Assembly (NCBI GenBank): GCA_036733925.1
Contig: DAIMZO010000017.1
Span: 1-49,040, forward strand
DNA: 49,040 nucleotides
Reading direction: 5' to 3'
Source: UBA2897 sp036733925
GTDB lineage: Bacteria > Bacillota > Negativicutes > Selenomonadales > Selenomonadaceae
Shown here in pieces: positions 33,737-40,931 of this stretch. Numbering within the stretch: position 1 is the stretch's first letter; the number at the start of each line of letters is the position of its first letter. The notes under the pieces were generated by a model. That model did not search any database. It saw only the letters and a list, made by a program, of their open reading frames with translations, and was not told where the DNA came from. The position numbers and the translations under genes were made by a program.

Positions 33737-33813
33737 CGCGGAAATCCTTGCAAGAATGCGGCGAATAGGATAGGATTAAAGAGAGAGACAAAGAGAGGCA
33801 GGGAGCGCGGACG

Positions 33814-34704
33814 ATGGCGGAAAAGATAAGGCCGGAACTATTGACATTCTTGCACGGGGCGGATCTCCCGTATCGGATCTTGATCGTGGAGGATCTCACC
33901 TATCTGCCGGAGCTGCGGCAGATGTTCCCGCATGCGCAGCTCTTTGCCGTGGCACGCGATCTGGAGCGCATGGAACCGTATGAGGGGCTGCAGGTCTCGT
34001 TCCGGGCGCTCGACTATCTCGCGGAGCCGCTGCCCTTCGAGAAAGAATCTTTCGATTATATCGTGTCGGATCTGACGCTTGAGCAGGCGGGCAATGTGCA
34101 GGATATCGCCGCGGGCTTCTCGATGTACCTGAAGCAGACCGGTTCCCTGCTCACGAGTTTCCGGAATATCCGGCACTGGTCGGAGCTGCAGAACCTCATG
34201 GACGGGCATTACTACCATGTCGGATCGCGGCTCTTCGCGAAGCCGGAGTTCGAGAAGCTGCTCTACGCCTCGTATTATAAATGCGTGCACATGCGCCCCC
34301 AGATCCGCGTGGCGCCGGACGGTTTGCTCGAGCGGCTGCGCGCGGCGGGGTTCTCGAACGTGCACGACGACCTCGAGACGGAGTTCTGGCTCGTGAAGGC
34401 CGACCGGTCGATGCCGGAGCTCTCCCTGCTGAAATCGATGTATACGAAAGCGCAGCGGGCGGAGCTCAGCCGCCTGCTGCATCGCATCGAATACGGCGTG
34501 CAGGAAAAGGAATCGGTGCGGGCCTTCTGGCGGCTCTATCAGGAGATCGGGCTGTTCCCCGACTATCTGGTGGAGTTCGTGCACGAGGCTGTGTTTCATC
34601 CGCAATGGTTCTATGCGAACCTCGAGGAATACACGGAGGGAGAGCCGCGTGAACTCGCCGTCCTGCTGGCGGCAGGAAAGAAGAGAGAGGGGGCAGAGGC
34701 ATGA
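33814..34704 (+). CDS. Methyltransferase-fold protein without the SAM glycine motif (copy 2)
   Basis: A 296-residue paralogue of the gene at 26414. The middle keeps LDYLAEPLPFEKESFDYIVSD and MYLKQTGSLLTSFRNIR, typical of type-11 methyltransferases, but the SAM-binding loop reads RILIVEDLTYLPEL, with no G-x-G. The C-terminal third (TEFWLVKADRS, YTKAQRAELSRLLHRIEYG, LFPDYLVEFVHEA) is shared with the paralogue and not with ordinary methyltransferases. The ATG at 33814 follows AGGGAG. It overlaps the following glycosyltransferase by four bases and starts a three-gene operon. It may be a glycan-modifying enzyme or a non-catalytic partner. Confidence 0.75.
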   Translation: MAEKIRPELLTFLHGADLPYRILIVEDLTYLPELRQMFPHAQLFAVARDLERMEPYEGLQVSFRALDYLAEPLPFEKESFDYIVSDLTLEQAGNVQDIAAGFSMYLKQTGSLLTSFRNIRHWSELQNLMDGHYYHVGSRLFAKPEFEKLLYASYYKCVHMRPQIRVAPDGLLERLRAAGFSNVHDDLETEFWLVKADRSMPELSLLKSMYTKAQRAELSRLLHRIEYGVQEKESVRAFWRLYQEIGLFPDYLVEFVHEAVFHPQWFYANLEEYTEGEPRELAVLLAAGKKREGAEA

Positions 34705-35396
34705 CGGATGCGGAGAAGGACGCGAAGAAGATTGCGTTCATCACTTGCGTGAACAGCGACGAATGGTACAGCGAGTGCAGGCTCTACCTCGAGCATCTGC
34801 GCCTGCCAGACGGCATGGGGGCCGAGTACATCCCCGTGCGCGGGGCCGCGTCGATGTGCGCGGGCTACAACATGGGCGCGGCGCAGACCGACGCGAAATA
34901 CAAGGTTTACCTGCATCAGGATACGCTCGTGGTCAACCCGGATCTCGCGGAGGATCTGCTGCGGATTTTCGCGGATGAGACCATCGGCCTCGTCGGCGTC
35001 ATCGGCTGCCGGAGCCTGCCGCGCAGCGGCGTCTGGTGGGACGGCCTGCGCACGTACGGGCGCGTCTTGCACGCCTGCGAGCCGGAGAGCGTCGTCGACA
35101 GCCATTGCATGGAGCCGGACGGCGCCTATCAGGAGGTCGAGGCCGTCGACGGCCTGTTCCTCGCGACGCAGGTCGATCTCCCGTGGCGCGAGGATCTCTT
35201 CACGGGCTGGCATCTCTACGATACGTCGATGTGCATGGAGATGCGCCGCGCGGGATACCGCGTCGTCGTGCCGAACCAGCAGCAGGATTTCTGGTGCATC
35301 CACTGCCCAAAGGAGAAGCCGCTCGCGCCGGAATACAAGCAGTATCAGAAAACCTTCCTGCGCGAGTACGGGGCGGAACTGCATCCGGAGGTGTGA
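34701..35396 (+). CDS. GT2-like glycosyltransferase (StrF-domain type)
   Basis: A 231-residue cytosolic protein resembling the Glyco_tranf_2_5 (streptomycin StrF-like) family. Its features are the N-terminal KIAFITCVNSDEWYSEC, the nucleotide-sugar region RGAASMCAGYNMGAAQTDAK, the DxD-equivalent YLHQDTLVVN, the acceptor-side EVDGLFLAT-like segment EAVDGLFLATQ and FTGWHLYDTSMCMEMRRAGY. It is coupled to both neighbours (ATGA overlap upstream, two bases downstream). It probably extends or starts a glycan on the same target as the GT41 enzyme after it. The sugar donor is unknown. Confidence 0.82.
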   Translation: MTDAEKDAKKIAFITCVNSDEWYSECRLYLEHLRLPDGMGAEYIPVRGAASMCAGYNMGAAQTDAKYKVYLHQDTLVVNPDLAEDLLRIFADETIGLVGVIGCRSLPRSGVWWDGLRTYGRVLHACEPESVVDSHCMEPDGAYQEVEAVDGLFLATQVDLPWREDLFTGWHLYDTSMCMEMRRAGYRVVVPNQQQDFWCIHCPKEKPLAPEYKQYQKTFLREYGAELHPEV

Positions 35397-35398
35397 CG

Positions 35399-37153
35399 AT
35401 GGCCGAGGATATGACGAACTGGCTGAATCTCGCGGACAAGTTCGCCGAGGAAGGCGACCCGCGGGGCATGCGCGCCTGCGCGCGCGAGCTCTGGGAGGGC
35501 TCGGCGCGCGGCAAGCTCGAGGGCGCGGCCGTGATGGCGGAGGCCGCGCTCTACACGGATTCGCTCGACGAGGCCGCGAGTCTCGCGGACGAGATCCTGA
35601 AGCAGCAGCCGGGACATCTGCGCGCCCGTCTCGTGAAGGCCGGCGTCGCCGCGAAGCAGTTCGCGCTCGACGGTGAGATCCCGCTGCTGCGCGAGGTCGT
35701 GCAGGAGGCGGAGCGCAAGCGGCAGGCCCTCGACCCGTCGGATGCCTATTACGGCACGCTCGTGAACCTGCTGAAGAAAGCGCGGGGCTGGCTGGCCGAT
35801 GCGCTCTACCTCGCGGCGGATCCTATGGGGGCCGCGGAGAACCTGCTCGCGCGCAGCGAGCTCGCGGCAGAGGATCAGCCGATGGAGCGCGCGGTATTCT
35901 ACAGCAAATACCTGTTTATGCGCAACTACCGCGAGCAGCCGGCCGCCGAGGCAAGGCAGGCGGCAGAGCGCTATGCGGAGATCTTGCCGGTCAAGCCTTT
36001 CGCCCATGATCCGGGGCGGCTCGTGCTGAAGAAGAAGCTCCGCATCGGCTATCTGTCCCCGGATTTCCGCGAGCACGCCGTGGCGAATTTCACGGCCCCG
36101 CTGCTGTTCGATTCCGACCCGGCGCGTTTTTCCGTGCACGTCTACCATACGGGCCGGCGCGATGCCGTGACGAAGCGCTTCCAGAAGGCGCCGGTCAAGT
36201 GGACGAACCTCGCGGGGCGCAGTGCCCGCACGGCGGCGCGCATGATCTACGAGGATCAGATCGATATCCTCGTGGATCTCTCGGGGCACACGCAGGGCAG
36301 CTGCCTGCCCATCATGGCGTACCGCCCAGCCCCCGTGCAGGTCTCGGGCATCGGCTATATGAATACGACAGGGCTTCCGGTCATCGACTATTTCCTGTCG
36401 GATGAAATCTGCCTGCCATCCGGAGACCGGGCGGCGGAGAGCGGATTCACCGAGCGGATCCTGCGGCTGCCGCACACGCACCTCTGCTATGCGCCGGACA
36501 TCGTGCACGCGATGCCAGCGGCGGGGACGGAGGCACCGGTCTACCGGAACGGCGTTGTGACCTATGCCTCGTTCAATAATTTCGCGAAGCTCACGGACAC
36601 CGTTCTGCTGCTCTGGCGCGGCATCCTCGAGCAGGTGCCGGGATCGAGGCTCCTGCTCAAGGGCAAGACGGCATCTGTGCCATCGGGACAGGCCATCCTG
36701 AGGGAGCGGCTGCAGAAGCTGAACTTCGACCTCGCGCGCGTGGAGCTGCGGCCGTACAGTCCAGATTACCTCGAGCAGTATCGGGACGTCGACATCGCGC
36801 TCGACACGATGCCCTACACTGGCGGACTCACGACCTGCGAGGCGCTCTACATGGGCGTGCCGGTCATCGCGATGCGCGGGCGCAGCCACGGTGCGCGCTT
36901 CGGCGCGTCCATCCTGCAGAATGCGGGCGTCACGGAGCTCCTGCTCGAGAACGATCTCAGCTATGTGCGCCGCGCCGTGCAGCTCGGCAAGAGCCCGGAA
37001 CTCATCGGGGCCTATCACTCGGGCCTGCGCGCAAACCTGCTGAAATCCAGCCTGATGAACCGGAGCCAGTATATGCGCGAGCTCGAGCAGGGCTATGAGC
37101 GGATCTGGGCCGATGCCTGCGAAGCAGCGGAACAGGCTGACGGTAAAATTTAA
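35399..37153 (+). CDS. TPR-containing O-GlcNAc-transferase-like (GT41) glycosyltransferase
   Basis: A 584-residue GT41 enzyme that transfers a sugar from a nucleotide donor to Ser/Thr of proteins, by family. Residues 1-205 are helical and TPR-like. The catalytic domain has LRIGYLSPDFREHAVANF with the conserved histidine, DILVDLSGHTQGS, RPAPVQVSGIGYMNTTGLP, YASFNNFAKLTD (conserved lysine), VDIALDTMPYTGGLTTCEAL and GARFGASIL. All the residues that differ in the paralogue at 25068 are canonical here. The start follows GGAGGTG. In motile Firmicutes similar enzymes lie near flagellin genes and glycosylate flagellin; no flagellin is present in this window, so the target is open. Confidence 0.88.
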   Translation: MAEDMTNWLNLADKFAEEGDPRGMRACARELWEGSARGKLEGAAVMAEAALYTDSLDEAASLADEILKQQPGHLRARLVKAGVAAKQFALDGEIPLLREVVQEAERKRQALDPSDAYYGTLVNLLKKARGWLADALYLAADPMGAAENLLARSELAAEDQPMERAVFYSKYLFMRNYREQPAAEARQAAERYAEILPVKPFAHDPGRLVLKKKLRIGYLSPDFREHAVANFTAPLLFDSDPARFSVHVYHTGRRDAVTKRFQKAPVKWTNLAGRSARTAARMIYEDQIDILVDLSGHTQGSCLPIMAYRPAPVQVSGIGYMNTTGLPVIDYFLSDEICLPSGDRAAESGFTERILRLPHTHLCYAPDIVHAMPAAGTEAPVYRNGVVTYASFNNFAKLTDTVLLLWRGILEQVPGSRLLLKGKTASVPSGQAILRERLQKLNFDLARVELRPYSPDYLEQYRDVDIALDTMPYTGGLTTCEALYMGVPVIAMRGRSHGARFGASILQNAGVTELLLENDLSYVRRAVQLGKSPELIGAYHSGLRANLLKSSLMNRSQYMRELEQGYERIWADACEAAEQADGKI

Positions 37154-37177
37154 ATAAGATGAAACATGAAAAAATAC

Positions 37178-37206
37178 TTGCTTTTTCATGACAAAACAGG
37201 TATACT
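37178..37206 (+). promoter_or_regulatory. Promoter of the zinc-ribbon gene
   Basis: TTGCTT (37178-37183), a 17-base spacer and TATACT (37201-37206). A 114-base leader follows before the start codon; I see no clear structure in it. Confidence 0.65.
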
Positions 37207-37319
37207 AGTTGACATGGACGTTCTTTTTTCCTTGTGAACCGCATCATCTTTACATGTGTTGGGACCAACGAGAGCAGGACATCTAAAGCGTTACTTTTCT
37301 AGTTTAAGGGGATTTTCTT

Positions 37320-37610
37320 ATGGAATTTCAGGACAAGACACTCGTATGTAAAGATTGCGGAAAGGAATTCGTCTTCACCGCAGGTGAGCAGGAGTTCTAC
37401 GCAGAAAAAGGCTTCGAGCATGAGCCGGTACGCTGCCGTGACTGCCGCGAGAAGCGTAAACGCAGCCGTGATGGCGGCGAGCAGCGCCAGATGTACAAGG
37501 TGATCTGCGCGGACTGCGGCAAGGAGACGGAAGTCCCGTTCGAGCCGAAGGATGACCGTCCGGTCTACTGCCGTGACTGCTTCAATAAGCGCCGGGCTGC
37601 CCGCGGCTGA
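37320..37610 (+). CDS. Zinc-ribbon protein of unknown function
   Basis: A 96-residue basic protein with two zinc-binding units. The first has CKDC (residues 10-13) and CRDC (39-42) around a short aromatic core; the second has CADC (63-66) and CRDC (83-86). A charged linker rich in Arg and Lys joins them. This is the widespread small zinc-ribbon (zf_Tbcl-like) type, often found near cold-shock or RNA-related genes; its role is not established. The ATG follows AAGGGG. It is a single gene with its own promoter. Confidence 0.85.
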   Translation: MEFQDKTLVCKDCGKEFVFTAGEQEFYAEKGFEHEPVRCRDCREKRKRSRDGGEQRQMYKVICADCGKETEVPFEPKDDRPVYCRDCFNKRRAARG

Positions 37611-37642
37611 GTCCAGATTTGAAGTATCTTTATACATGAAAG

Positions 37643-37705
37643 TTGAATAAAATTACTTGTAACTTGTATAAAGGAACTTGAATAAAGAGAGATACGTGCT
37701 ATAAT
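37643..37705 (+). promoter_or_regulatory. Tandem promoters of the amino-acid ABC transporter operon
   Basis: TTGAATAAA occurs at 37643 and again at 37678. The second gives a good promoter: TTGAAT (37678-37683), 16 bases, TATAAT (37700-37705). The first can pair with TATAAA at about 37667 with an 18-base spacer. The two may give separate start points. Confidence 0.6.
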
Positions 37706-37718
37706 AGTAGCATGTTCT

Positions 37719-37773
37719 GAGCAAGGGAGCTCGGGGCGCGTCCCGGGCTCCCTTGCTCTTATGTGTTTTTATT
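37719..37773 (+). terminator. Attenuator-like hairpin ahead of the ABC transporter operon
   Basis: GAGCAAGGGAGC (37719-37730) pairs perfectly with GCTCCCTTGCTC (37747-37758), extended inside by CGGG/CCCG, and the tail is T-rich (TTATGTGTTTTTATT). It starts about 14 bases after the -10 box and ends 25-40 bases before the binding-protein start. It must be read through for the operon to be expressed, or it ends a short RNA. Confidence 0.65.
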
Positions 37774-37797
37774 ACTATCGTGAAAAGAGGGGTTTTG

Positions 37798-38586
37798 ATG
37801 AAAATCAAAAAGATTCTTGCCGTTGTGGCGGCCATGGCTTTCGCGGTCTCCGCTTTCGCGGGCTGCGGCGGCTCAAGCTCCAATCAGGCGTCCTCGAGCT
37901 CGAGCTCGCAGCAGGTCCTGAAGGTCGGTTCCTCCATTGACTTCGCACCGTTCGAGTTTCAGGATGAAGGCCAGACGGAATATCAGGGCTTCGATATGGA
38001 CCTGATCCGCGCCATCGGCAAGGAGATGGGCTGCGATGTCGAGATTCAGAACATCGGTTTCGATGGCCTGATTCCGGCCCTGCAGGCCAAGAATATCGAT
38101 GTCATCATTTCCGGTATGACGATCAACGACGAGCGCAAGCAGAACGTCGAGTTCTCTGACCCGTATTATCAGTCCGGCCTGACGATGGTCGTCCGCGACA
38201 GCGAGCAGAACATCAAGTCCTTCAAGGATCTCAAGGGCCATAAGGTCGCCGTCCAGATCGGCACGACGAGCGCTGAGAAGGCCAAGGAGATGGAAGGCGT
38301 CGAGGTCAAGGAGCTCAACACGCCGGCTGACTGCTTCATGGAGCTCAAGAACGGCGGCGTCGACGCGGTCATCAACGACCGTCCGGTCAACGACTACTAC
38401 ATCGTGAAGACGGGCGCGACGGGCGTCAAGGCACTCGAGGAGAAGCTCACGGCAGAGGATTACGGCATCGCGATTGCCAAGGGCAACACGGATCTCCAGC
38501 AGAAGATCAACGACGCACTCAAGAAGCTCCATGAGGATGGCGAGTACGATCAGATCTACGCAAAATGGTTCGGCGAAAAGAAATAA
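37798..38586 (+). CDS. Amino-acid ABC transporter substrate-binding lipoprotein
   Basis: A 262-residue binding protein of the polar amino-acid (GlnH/HisJ, SBP_bac_3) family. A signal peptide ends in the lipobox AFAGC at residues 19-23, followed by a Ser-rich linker. Ligand-lobe segments include VGSSIDFAPFEF, GFDMDLIRAIGKEMGC, DGLIPALQAKNIDVIISGMT, KVAVQIGTTSAEKAKEM and DAVINDRPVNDYYI. The ATG at 37798 is behind AAGAGGGG. It is followed by the permease and ATPase genes and delivers the amino acid to them; glutamine or another polar amino acid is likely, but the specificity is not certain. Confidence 0.92.
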   Translation: MKIKKILAVVAAMAFAVSAFAGCGGSSSNQASSSSSSQQVLKVGSSIDFAPFEFQDEGQTEYQGFDMDLIRAIGKEMGCDVEIQNIGFDGLIPALQAKNIDVIISGMTINDERKQNVEFSDPYYQSGLTMVVRDSEQNIKSFKDLKGHKVAVQIGTTSAEKAKEMEGVEVKELNTPADCFMELKNGGVDAVINDRPVNDYYIVKTGATGVKALEEKLTAEDYGIAIAKGNTDLQQKINDALKKLHEDGEYDQIYAKWFGEKK

Positions 38587-38626
38587 TCCTGTAAGGCTTT
38601 TGCAGGTTGGCAAAAGGGTGTAAATC

Positions 38627-39292
38627 ATGCATTTTAACTGGGATCTCGTTATCAATTCGTTCCCGTTGCTGCTCGTGGGCGCCGGCGTCACCATCAAGAT
38701 CACGGCAATGTCCGTCGCGCTCGGCGTCATCATCGGCATGTTCGTCGGCATCGCGCGGATCTGCCGCATAAAGCCGCTGCGTTTTCTCGCGGCAGTCTAT
38801 GTCGACTTCTTCCGCGGTACGCCGCTGCTCGTGCAGATCTTCCTCGTGTACTTCGCGTTGCCGGTCATCACCGGCCAGCGCGTCGACCCGTATGTCGCGG
38901 CTGTCGGCGCCTGCGGCATCAACTCCGGCGCGTATGTCGCGGAGATCTTCCGCGCGGGCATCCAGTCGATCGATGAGGGACAGATGGAGGCCGGCCGTTC
39001 GCTCGGCATGACCTGGGTGCAGACGATGCGCTACATCATCATCCCGCAGGCCTTCAAGCGCGTCATTCCGCCGCTCGGCAATGAGTTCATCGCCCTGCTG
39101 AAGGATTCGTCGCTCGTGTCGGTCATCGGTTTCGAGGAACTCACGCGCCGCGGCCAGCTCATCATCGCGAAGACCTATGGCTCGCTCGAGATCTGGATGT
39201 CGGTCGCCATCATCTATCTGGTGATGACCCTGACGATCTCGCGCTTCGTCGCATATCTCGAATGGAGGTTCAAGACCGATGATAGACATTGA
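38627..39292 (+). CDS. Amino-acid ABC transporter permease
   Basis: A 221-residue inner-membrane permease of the His/Glu/Gln/Arg (HisM/GlnP) family with about five membrane segments. The conserved FFRGTPLLVQIF lies at about 62-73 and the EAA loop is EAGRSLGMTWVQTMRYIIIPQA, which contacts the ATPase. The ATG follows AAAGGGTG. Its 3' end overlaps the ATPase gene by 14 bases, showing tight coupling. Confidence 0.95.
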   Translation: MHFNWDLVINSFPLLLVGAGVTIKITAMSVALGVIIGMFVGIARICRIKPLRFLAAVYVDFFRGTPLLVQIFLVYFALPVITGQRVDPYVAAVGACGINSGAYVAEIFRAGIQSIDEGQMEAGRSLGMTWVQTMRYIIIPQAFKRVIPPLGNEFIALLKDSSLVSVIGFEELTRRGQLIIAKTYGSLEIWMSVAIIYLVMTLTISRFVAYLEWRFKTDDRH

Positions 39293-39998
39293 GAAGCTGC
39301 ATAAATCGTTTGGGAAAAACGAGATCCTGAAGGGCATTGACCTGCATATCGCGGAGAAAGAAGTCGTTGCGATCATCGGGCCGTCTGGTTCCGGCAAGAG
39401 CACGTTGCTCCGCTGCATGAACTACCTCGAGCAGCCAACCTCCGGCGTCGTCAGCGTCGACGGCATCACGCTGTCGGGTGAGGCGAACATCAACAAGGTG
39501 CGCGAGGAGGTCGGCATGGTTTTCCAGCGCTTCAATCTGTTCCCGCACATGACGGTTCTGAAGAACATCATGCTCGCGCCGATGAAGGTGCGCCATGTCG
39601 CGGCGGATGAGGCCGAGCAGACCGCCAGGAAGCTTCTGGCACGCGTCGGGCTCGCCGAGAAGGCGGACTCCTATCCACACCAGCTCTCCGGCGGCCAGCA
39701 GCAGCGCGTGGCGATTGCCCGCGCGCTCGCGATGAAACCGAAGGTCATGCTGTTCGACGAGCCGACCTCCGCGCTCGACCCGGAGATGGTCGGCGAGGTT
39801 CTCGACGTCATGCGCCAGCTCGCTGAAGAAGGCATGACGATGGTCGTCGTCACGCATGAGATGGGCTTCGCGCGCGAGGTCAGCGACCGCGTGCTGTTCG
39901 TCGATGATGGGCAGATCCTCGAGCAGGGCAAGCCAGAGGAGGTTTTCGAGCATCCGAAAGAGGAGCGCACGAAATCCTTCCTGTCGAAGGTGCTGTGA
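39279..39998 (+). CDS. Amino-acid ABC transporter ATPase
   Basis: A 239-residue ATP-binding subunit of the GlnQ/HisP type. It has Walker A GPSGSGKSTLL, the Q-loop FQRFNLFPHMTV, signature LSGGQQQRVAIARAL, Walker B VMLFDEPTSALDPE and the H-loop VVTHEMGF. It powers uptake by the two upstream proteins and ends at a strong terminator. Confidence 0.96.
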   Translation: MIDIEKLHKSFGKNEILKGIDLHIAEKEVVAIIGPSGSGKSTLLRCMNYLEQPTSGVVSVDGITLSGEANINKVREEVGMVFQRFNLFPHMTVLKNIMLAPMKVRHVAADEAEQTARKLLARVGLAEKADSYPHQLSGGQQQRVAIARALAMKPKVMLFDEPTSALDPEMVGEVLDVMRQLAEEGMTMVVVTHEMGFAREVSDRVLFVDDGQILEQGKPEEVFEHPKEERTKSFLSKVL

Positions 39999-40018
39999 GA
40001 AAAGCAGAATACAGGCAG

Positions 40019-40052
40019 AAATCCGGATTTCATAAGAAATCCGGATTTTTTC
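40019..40052 (+). terminator. Terminator of the amino-acid ABC transporter operon
   Basis: Two copies of the palindromic AAATCCGGATTT (40019-40030 and 40037-40048) form a 12-bp stem with a 6-base loop, followed by a T-run. Confidence 0.88.
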
Positions 40053-40063
40053 TTTCGGAAAAG

Positions 40064-40092
40064 GGAGGAATCCTTTCGGCTTTGACGAATAC
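40064..40092 (+). promoter_or_regulatory. Sigma-H-like promoter of hpf
   Basis: GGAGGAATC (AGGA at 40066-40069) and GACGAATAC (GAAT at 40087-40090) have a 17-base distance between AGGA and GAAT. This fits the Bacillus sigma-H consensus RNAGGAWWW, 11-12 bases, RNNGAATWW. No good sigma-A promoter is visible nearby. In B. subtilis hpf (yvyD) is under sigma-B and sigma-H, so the match is biologically sensible, but it is unproven. Confidence 0.5.
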
Positions 40093-40186
40093 TAACAGTA
40101 TAACCAAAGAGGTTATGGGGTTCGACCAGCTAACAGCCCGACGGAAGTTCCCGAAGGCTGCAACTATAAGAAAGGGGATGTGTCTT

Positions 40187-40738
40187 ATGGCAACATTCAC
40201 TGTAAGAGGCAAGAACATCGAAATCACTCCGTCGCTCCGCGAATACGTGGAGAAACGCGTGGGCAAGGTCACGAAGTACTTCGACAATGTCGGAGAGATT
40301 ACCGTGCTGCTCACGGTCTCGAAAGGGCGCCATATCGTCGAGGTCACCGTACCGGTCGGGGGCGGTGTCCTGCTCCGCGGCGAGGAAGCGACGATGGATA
40401 TGTACACCTCCATCGATCTTGTCGTCGAGAAGTTGGAGCGTCAGGTTCATAAACAGAAAACCAAGCTCGCGCGGCGTTTCCGCCACGGCGGCCTGAAGGC
40501 TGAGGCATTCAAAGAGGATTCCGCAGCCATGGAGAAGCTCGACGACAGCGAGGACGAGTATCCGGTCGTCAAGACCAAGCGCTTCGTCGTGAAGCCGATG
40601 GATGTGCAGGAAGCCATCATGCAGATGAACCTGCTCAACCATAACTTCTTCGTTTTCCGTGACGCGCAGACCGAGGAGGTCAATGTCGTATACCGCCGCA
40701 ACGACGGCAACTACGGCCTGATTGAATCCGGCAACTGA
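40187..40738 (+). CDS. hpf: Ribosome hibernation-promoting factor, long form
   Basis: A 183-residue long HPF. The N-terminal domain (residues 1-105, FTVRGKNIEITPSLREYVEK) binds the 30S decoding region; the C-terminal domain (about 125-183, KRFVVKPMDVQEAIMQMNLL, then NHNFFVFRD and RNDGNYGLIE) dimerises and links two 70S ribosomes into inactive 100S particles. It acts in stationary phase or starvation. The ATG at 40187 lies 10 bases behind AAAGGGG. It is a single gene upstream of secA, as in Bacillus. Confidence 0.96.
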   Translation: MATFTVRGKNIEITPSLREYVEKRVGKVTKYFDNVGEITVLLTVSKGRHIVEVTVPVGGGVLLRGEEATMDMYTSIDLVVEKLERQVHKQKTKLARRFRHGGLKAEAFKEDSAAMEKLDDSEDEYPVVKTKRFVVKPMDVQEAIMQMNLLNHNFFVFRDAQTEEVNVVYRRNDGNYGLIESGN

Positions 40739-40768
40739 TGCGTCAAACATTCCTTCAAGATAGGATTG

Positions 40769-40797
40769 GAGCCTCCCTCTATGAGGGGGGCTCTTTT
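40769..40797 (+). terminator. Terminator of hpf
   Basis: GAGCCTCCCTC pairs with GAGGGGGGCTC (one wobble) around a TAT loop, followed by TTTTG. Confidence 0.85.
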
Positions 40798-40822
40798 GCG
40801 CGCTCTTTTTTAGTCGTTTCGT

Positions 40823-40851
40823 TTGACTTCTTTTATAGGGTCTGATAAGAT
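40823..40851 (+). promoter_or_regulatory. Promoter of secA-prfB
   Basis: TTGACT (40823-40828), a 17-base spacer and TAAGAT (40846-40851), 80 bases ahead of the secA start. Confidence 0.7.
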
Positions 40852-40931
40852 TGTAAGGTAGTGTATATAGGAGAAAGTGCGGGGATTTTTCCGCAAGGGC
40901 CGCTGCTTTCCGAAGTTAGGAGTGATTTTGT

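Noticed and set aside
35036..35398. Upstream extension of the TPR-GT41 gene
   Set aside because: It overlaps the GT2-like gene in another frame and shows no homology; the ATG at 35399 follows GGAGGTG.
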